A DNA stretch of 7,234 nucleotides from Betaproteobacteria bacterium. GTDB lineage: Bacteria > Pseudomonadota > Gammaproteobacteria > Burkholderiales > Burkholderiaceae_C. This document shows positions 5,681-7,234 of the stretch, one piece after another. Where the stretch lies: assembly GCA_947448675.1 (NCBI GenBank), contig CANFOR010000145.1:1-7234 (forward strand), given 5' to 3'. Each line of letters begins with the position of its first letter. Position 1 is the first letter of the stretch. The notes under the pieces are model-generated. The model did not search any database. It was not told the origin of the DNA and was given only the letters and a program-made list of their open reading frames with translations. The translations under genes and the position numbers were made by a program.

Positions 5681-7000
5681 ATGATTCGCACGCAGATTCG
5701 CACGCAGGCAAGCACCTACAGTGCCAAACTGGCCCGCCTAGGCCTTCTAATGGCCCTGGCAGCCACTTTGCAAGCCTGCTCTAAGCAAGAGCCTGCACCC
5801 GAGCCGATTCGCGCAGTACGCGTGCTCACCGTGGGTTTGGCCAGCATGCAAGCGGGCATTGAGTACGCTGCTGAAGTGCGGCCCCGCGTGGAATCGAACC
5901 TCGGCTTTCGGGTGGCGGGCAAAATCACCAAGCGCCAGGTCGAGGCCGGGCAGCGTGTCAAAGCCGGGCAACTGCTGGCCCAGCTCGACCCGCAAGACTA
6001 CAAACTGGCCGCCGATGCCGCGCGGGCCCAGGTGAGCGCCGCGCAAAGCAATGTGGACTTGGTCAGCGCCGACTACAAACGCTACAAAGCGCTCAAAGAG
6101 CAAAACTTCATCGGTGGTGCCGAGCTCGATCGGCGCGAGAGCGCGCTCAAAGCGGCGCAGGCCCAGTTAGAGCAAGCCCAGGCGCAGCTCAGCGCCCAGG
6201 GCAACCAAGCGGCTTATGCCAATTTGCTGGCCGACGTGTCGGGCGTGGTCACTGCCGTGCTGGCCGAGCCCGGCCAAGTGGTTGCCGCCGGAACGCCGGT
6301 GGTGCGCATTGCCCAAGACGGCCCGCGCGACGCCGTATTTGCCGTGCCAGAAGACAAAGTGGCCGCTGTGCGGGTGGGCTCCGAGGTGCGCATCAAACGC
6401 TGGGCTCCCCGCCTGGATACCAGCGGCGACATGAATGGCAACGCCAGCGGCCAGCTAGGCGGCGAGCTCAAGGGCCGGGTGCGCGAAGTCGCTGCCGTGG
6501 CCGATCCAGCTACCCGCACCTACAACGTCAAAGTCACGCTAGAAGGCCAGGGCGTGCCCGCGCTGGGCTCCACGCTCTACGTCGAGCCCCTGGCCTTGGG
6601 CCATGTGGGGGCGGTGGTCATCAAATTGCCTACCAGCGCTTTGAAGCAAGACGGCCAAAGCTCTGCAGTGTGGGTGCTCGACAAAGCCAGCATGACGGTG
6701 CGCTCGCAGCCGATCCAAATTGCAACAGCCGACGGCAATGACGCCATCATCGCCGCCGGTTTGCAGCCGGGCGACGTGGTGGTCAGTGCTGGCGTGCATG
6801 TGCTCTCACCCGGTCAAAAAGTCAGTATTTACGAGGAAAAAATGGCTGAAAGCCTCGCCAATAATGCGTCGACAGCTATAAAAAACGTAGCTAATAATGC
6901 AGCCAATAACGCGGCAAACAAAGCCGCTGGCAATGGCCCTAGCAGCACGTCTGCGCCCAGCCCCGCGCCTGCTGCGCCAGCCCCCAGTGCAGCCAAGTGA
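5681..7000 (+). CDS. RND efflux periplasmic adaptor (membrane fusion lipoprotein, HlyD/AcrA-like)
   Basis: 439 residues. It would bridge an inner-membrane RND pump to an outer-membrane channel. A lipoprotein signal is visible: positive n-region, hydrophobic LGLLMALAATL, then lipobox LQAC with Cys33 as the lipidated residue. Domains in order are the first lipoyl half (about 65-104, LGFRVAGKITKRQVEAGQ), an Ala/Gln-rich alpha-hairpin coiled coil (about 105-172), the second lipoyl half (about 184-210, VSGVVTAVLAEPGQVVAAGT), a beta-barrel (about 215-305) and a membrane-proximal domain (to about 384). Residues 388-439 form an unusual Ala/Asn then Pro/Ser/Ala-rich tail. The ATG has a good Shine-Dalgarno (GAGGGG, 5670-5675, 5 nt spacing). 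The permease gene starts 7 nt after the stop, so the two are an operon. Substrates are unknown; I cannot assign a specific acrA, mexA or triA symbol. Confidence 0.92.
   Translation: MIRTQIRTQASTYSAKLARLGLLMALAATLQACSKQEPAPEPIRAVRVLTVGLASMQAGIEYAAEVRPRVESNLGFRVAGKITKRQVEAGQRVKAGQLLAQLDPQDYKLAADAARAQVSAAQSNVDLVSADYKRYKALKEQNFIGGAELDRRESALKAAQAQLEQAQAQLSAQGNQAAYANLLADVSGVVTAVLAEPGQVVAAGTPVVRIAQDGPRDAVFAVPEDKVAAVRVGSEVRIKRWAPRLDTSGDMNGNASGQLGGELKGRVREVAAVADPATRTYNVKVTLEGQGVPALGSTLYVEPLALGHVGAVVIKLPTSALKQDGQSSAVWVLDKASMTVRSQPIQIATADGNDAIIAAGLQPGDVVVSAGVHVLSPGQKVSIYEEKMAESLANNASTAIKNVANNAANNAANKAAGNGPSSTSAPSPAPAAPAPSAAK
5684..5707 (+). repeat. Perfect 12-bp tandem duplication at the adaptor N-terminus
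   Basis: ATTCGCACGCAG occurs twice in direct succession right after the start codon and encodes IRTQ-IRTQ. The duplication keeps the frame, adds one arginine per unit and lengthens the n-region of the lipoprotein signal. Replication slippage is the simplest origin, and unit number may vary between strains. Confidence 0.9.
6875..6891 (+). repeat. GCTA-N9-TAGC element in the adaptor C-terminal tail
   Basis: GCTATAAAAAACGTAGC is read in frame as A-I-K-N-V-A within the Ala/Asn-rich tail. It is flanked by imperfect repeats of AATAATGC (6860-6867 and 6893-6900) and AATAACGC (6905-6912). It contains a rare ATA codon and an A6 run in a GC-rich gene. Confidence 0.6.
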
Positions 7001-7007
7001 GCCAGCC

Positions 7008-7234
7008 ATGAGTCAACACCCCGCTGAACTGACCCCTGGTAAAGCCGAGCCTGGCAAAGGCTTTAACCTCTCCAAGTGGGCGCTGGACCACGCGGCCCTG
7101 ACGCGCTACCTGATGGTGGTGCTTTTGCTGCTAGGCGTAGCGGCTTACTTTCAACTTGGGCAAGACGAAGACCCGCCTTTTACCTTTCGGGCCATGGTGC
7201 TGCGAAGCTATTGGCCGGGCGCGACGGCTCAGCA
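7008..7234 (+). CDS. RND efflux transporter permease subunit, N-terminal fragment (runs off window)
   Basis: 75 complete codons are visible. The protein starts MSQHPAELTPGKAEPGKGF, then FNLSKWALDHAALTRYLMVV. The first transmembrane helix (YLMVVLLLLGVAAYFQLG, about residues 35-52) is followed by QDEDPPFTFRAMVLRSYWPGAT. The sequence after TM1, with an acidic-Pro turn and then a beta-strand leading to a YWPGAT/A-type motif, is the hallmark start of AcrB-type HAE-RND proton-driven pumps. A roughly 20-residue hydrophilic extension precedes the conserved part. The ATG lies 7 nt after the adaptor stop; the Shine-Dalgarno is weak (GTGAG in the end of the adaptor gene), consistent with translational coupling. 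The protein should exceed 1000 residues, so about 93% is missing and substrate specificity cannot be inferred. Confidence 0.92.
   Translation, partial: MSQHPAELTPGKAEPGKGFNLSKWALDHAALTRYLMVVLLLLGVAAYFQLGQDEDPPFTFRAMVLRSYWPGATAQ

Noticed and set aside
3488..6853. Shared ATGGCTGAAAG upstream of hpnC (3489) and at the adaptor internal ATG (6842)
   Set aside because: Eleven shared bases with no shared context or orientation relative to a gene start; most likely chance.
1..7234. CRISPR arrays, tRNA/rRNA genes, insertion sequences, prophage or defence genes
   Set aside because: I looked on both strands and saw no regularly spaced repeats, no tRNA-like cloverleaf, no transposase motifs and no defence-type domains.

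Overview
The window looks like chromosomal DNA from a GC-rich betaproteobacterium, most likely Burkholderiales/Comamonadaceae (Rhodoferax/Polaromonas/Limnohabitans-like). The basis is protein character, codon use (GC-ending codons broken by short AT-rich patches) and gene repertoire. I could not run a database search, so the genus is inference.

Layout. (1) Positions 2-283, + strand: the 3' end of a HAD-superfamily hydrolase. It converges on the next operon, and the two coding regions overlap tail to tail by 50 bp. (2) Positions 3490-234, - strand: a compact three-gene operon, hpnC-hpnD-hpnE, for making squalene from two farnesyl diphosphates (presqualene diphosphate by HpnD, hydroxysqualene by HpnC, squalene by HpnE). 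No squalene-hopene cyclase is visible, and the convergent HAD gene closes the operon downstream. (3) Positions 3491-3623: a short divergent intergenic region with only weak promoter-like matches and a small dyad. (4) Positions 3624-5549, + strand: a full-length Kup potassium transporter. (5) Positions 5550-5680: an intergenic region with a good sigma70-type promoter overlapped by a TetR-like inverted repeat. (6) Positions 5681-7000 and 7008 to the window end, + strand: the start of an RND efflux operon, a lipoprotein periplasmic adaptor followed by the N-terminus of an inner-membrane RND permease.

The three functional blocks (squalene synthesis, K+ uptake, drug/solvent efflux) are all envelope-related, but I see no sequence evidence that they work together. 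I found no phage, transposon, CRISPR, RNA gene or defence system.

The most unusual signal is a short dispersed palindromic element of form GCTA-N9-TAGC, 17 bp with a mostly AT-rich core. There are three exact copies and one with a single arm mismatch. Three of the four sit inside coding sequence and are read in the same codon phase; the fourth contains the kup stop codon. Other points of interest are a 10-codon mini-ORF that exactly bridges the hpnD stop and the hpnE start, an Ala/Pro/Glu-rich insertion in HpnE, and an Ala/Asn-rich tail on the RND adaptor that begins at an in-frame ATG with a good internal Shine-Dalgarno.
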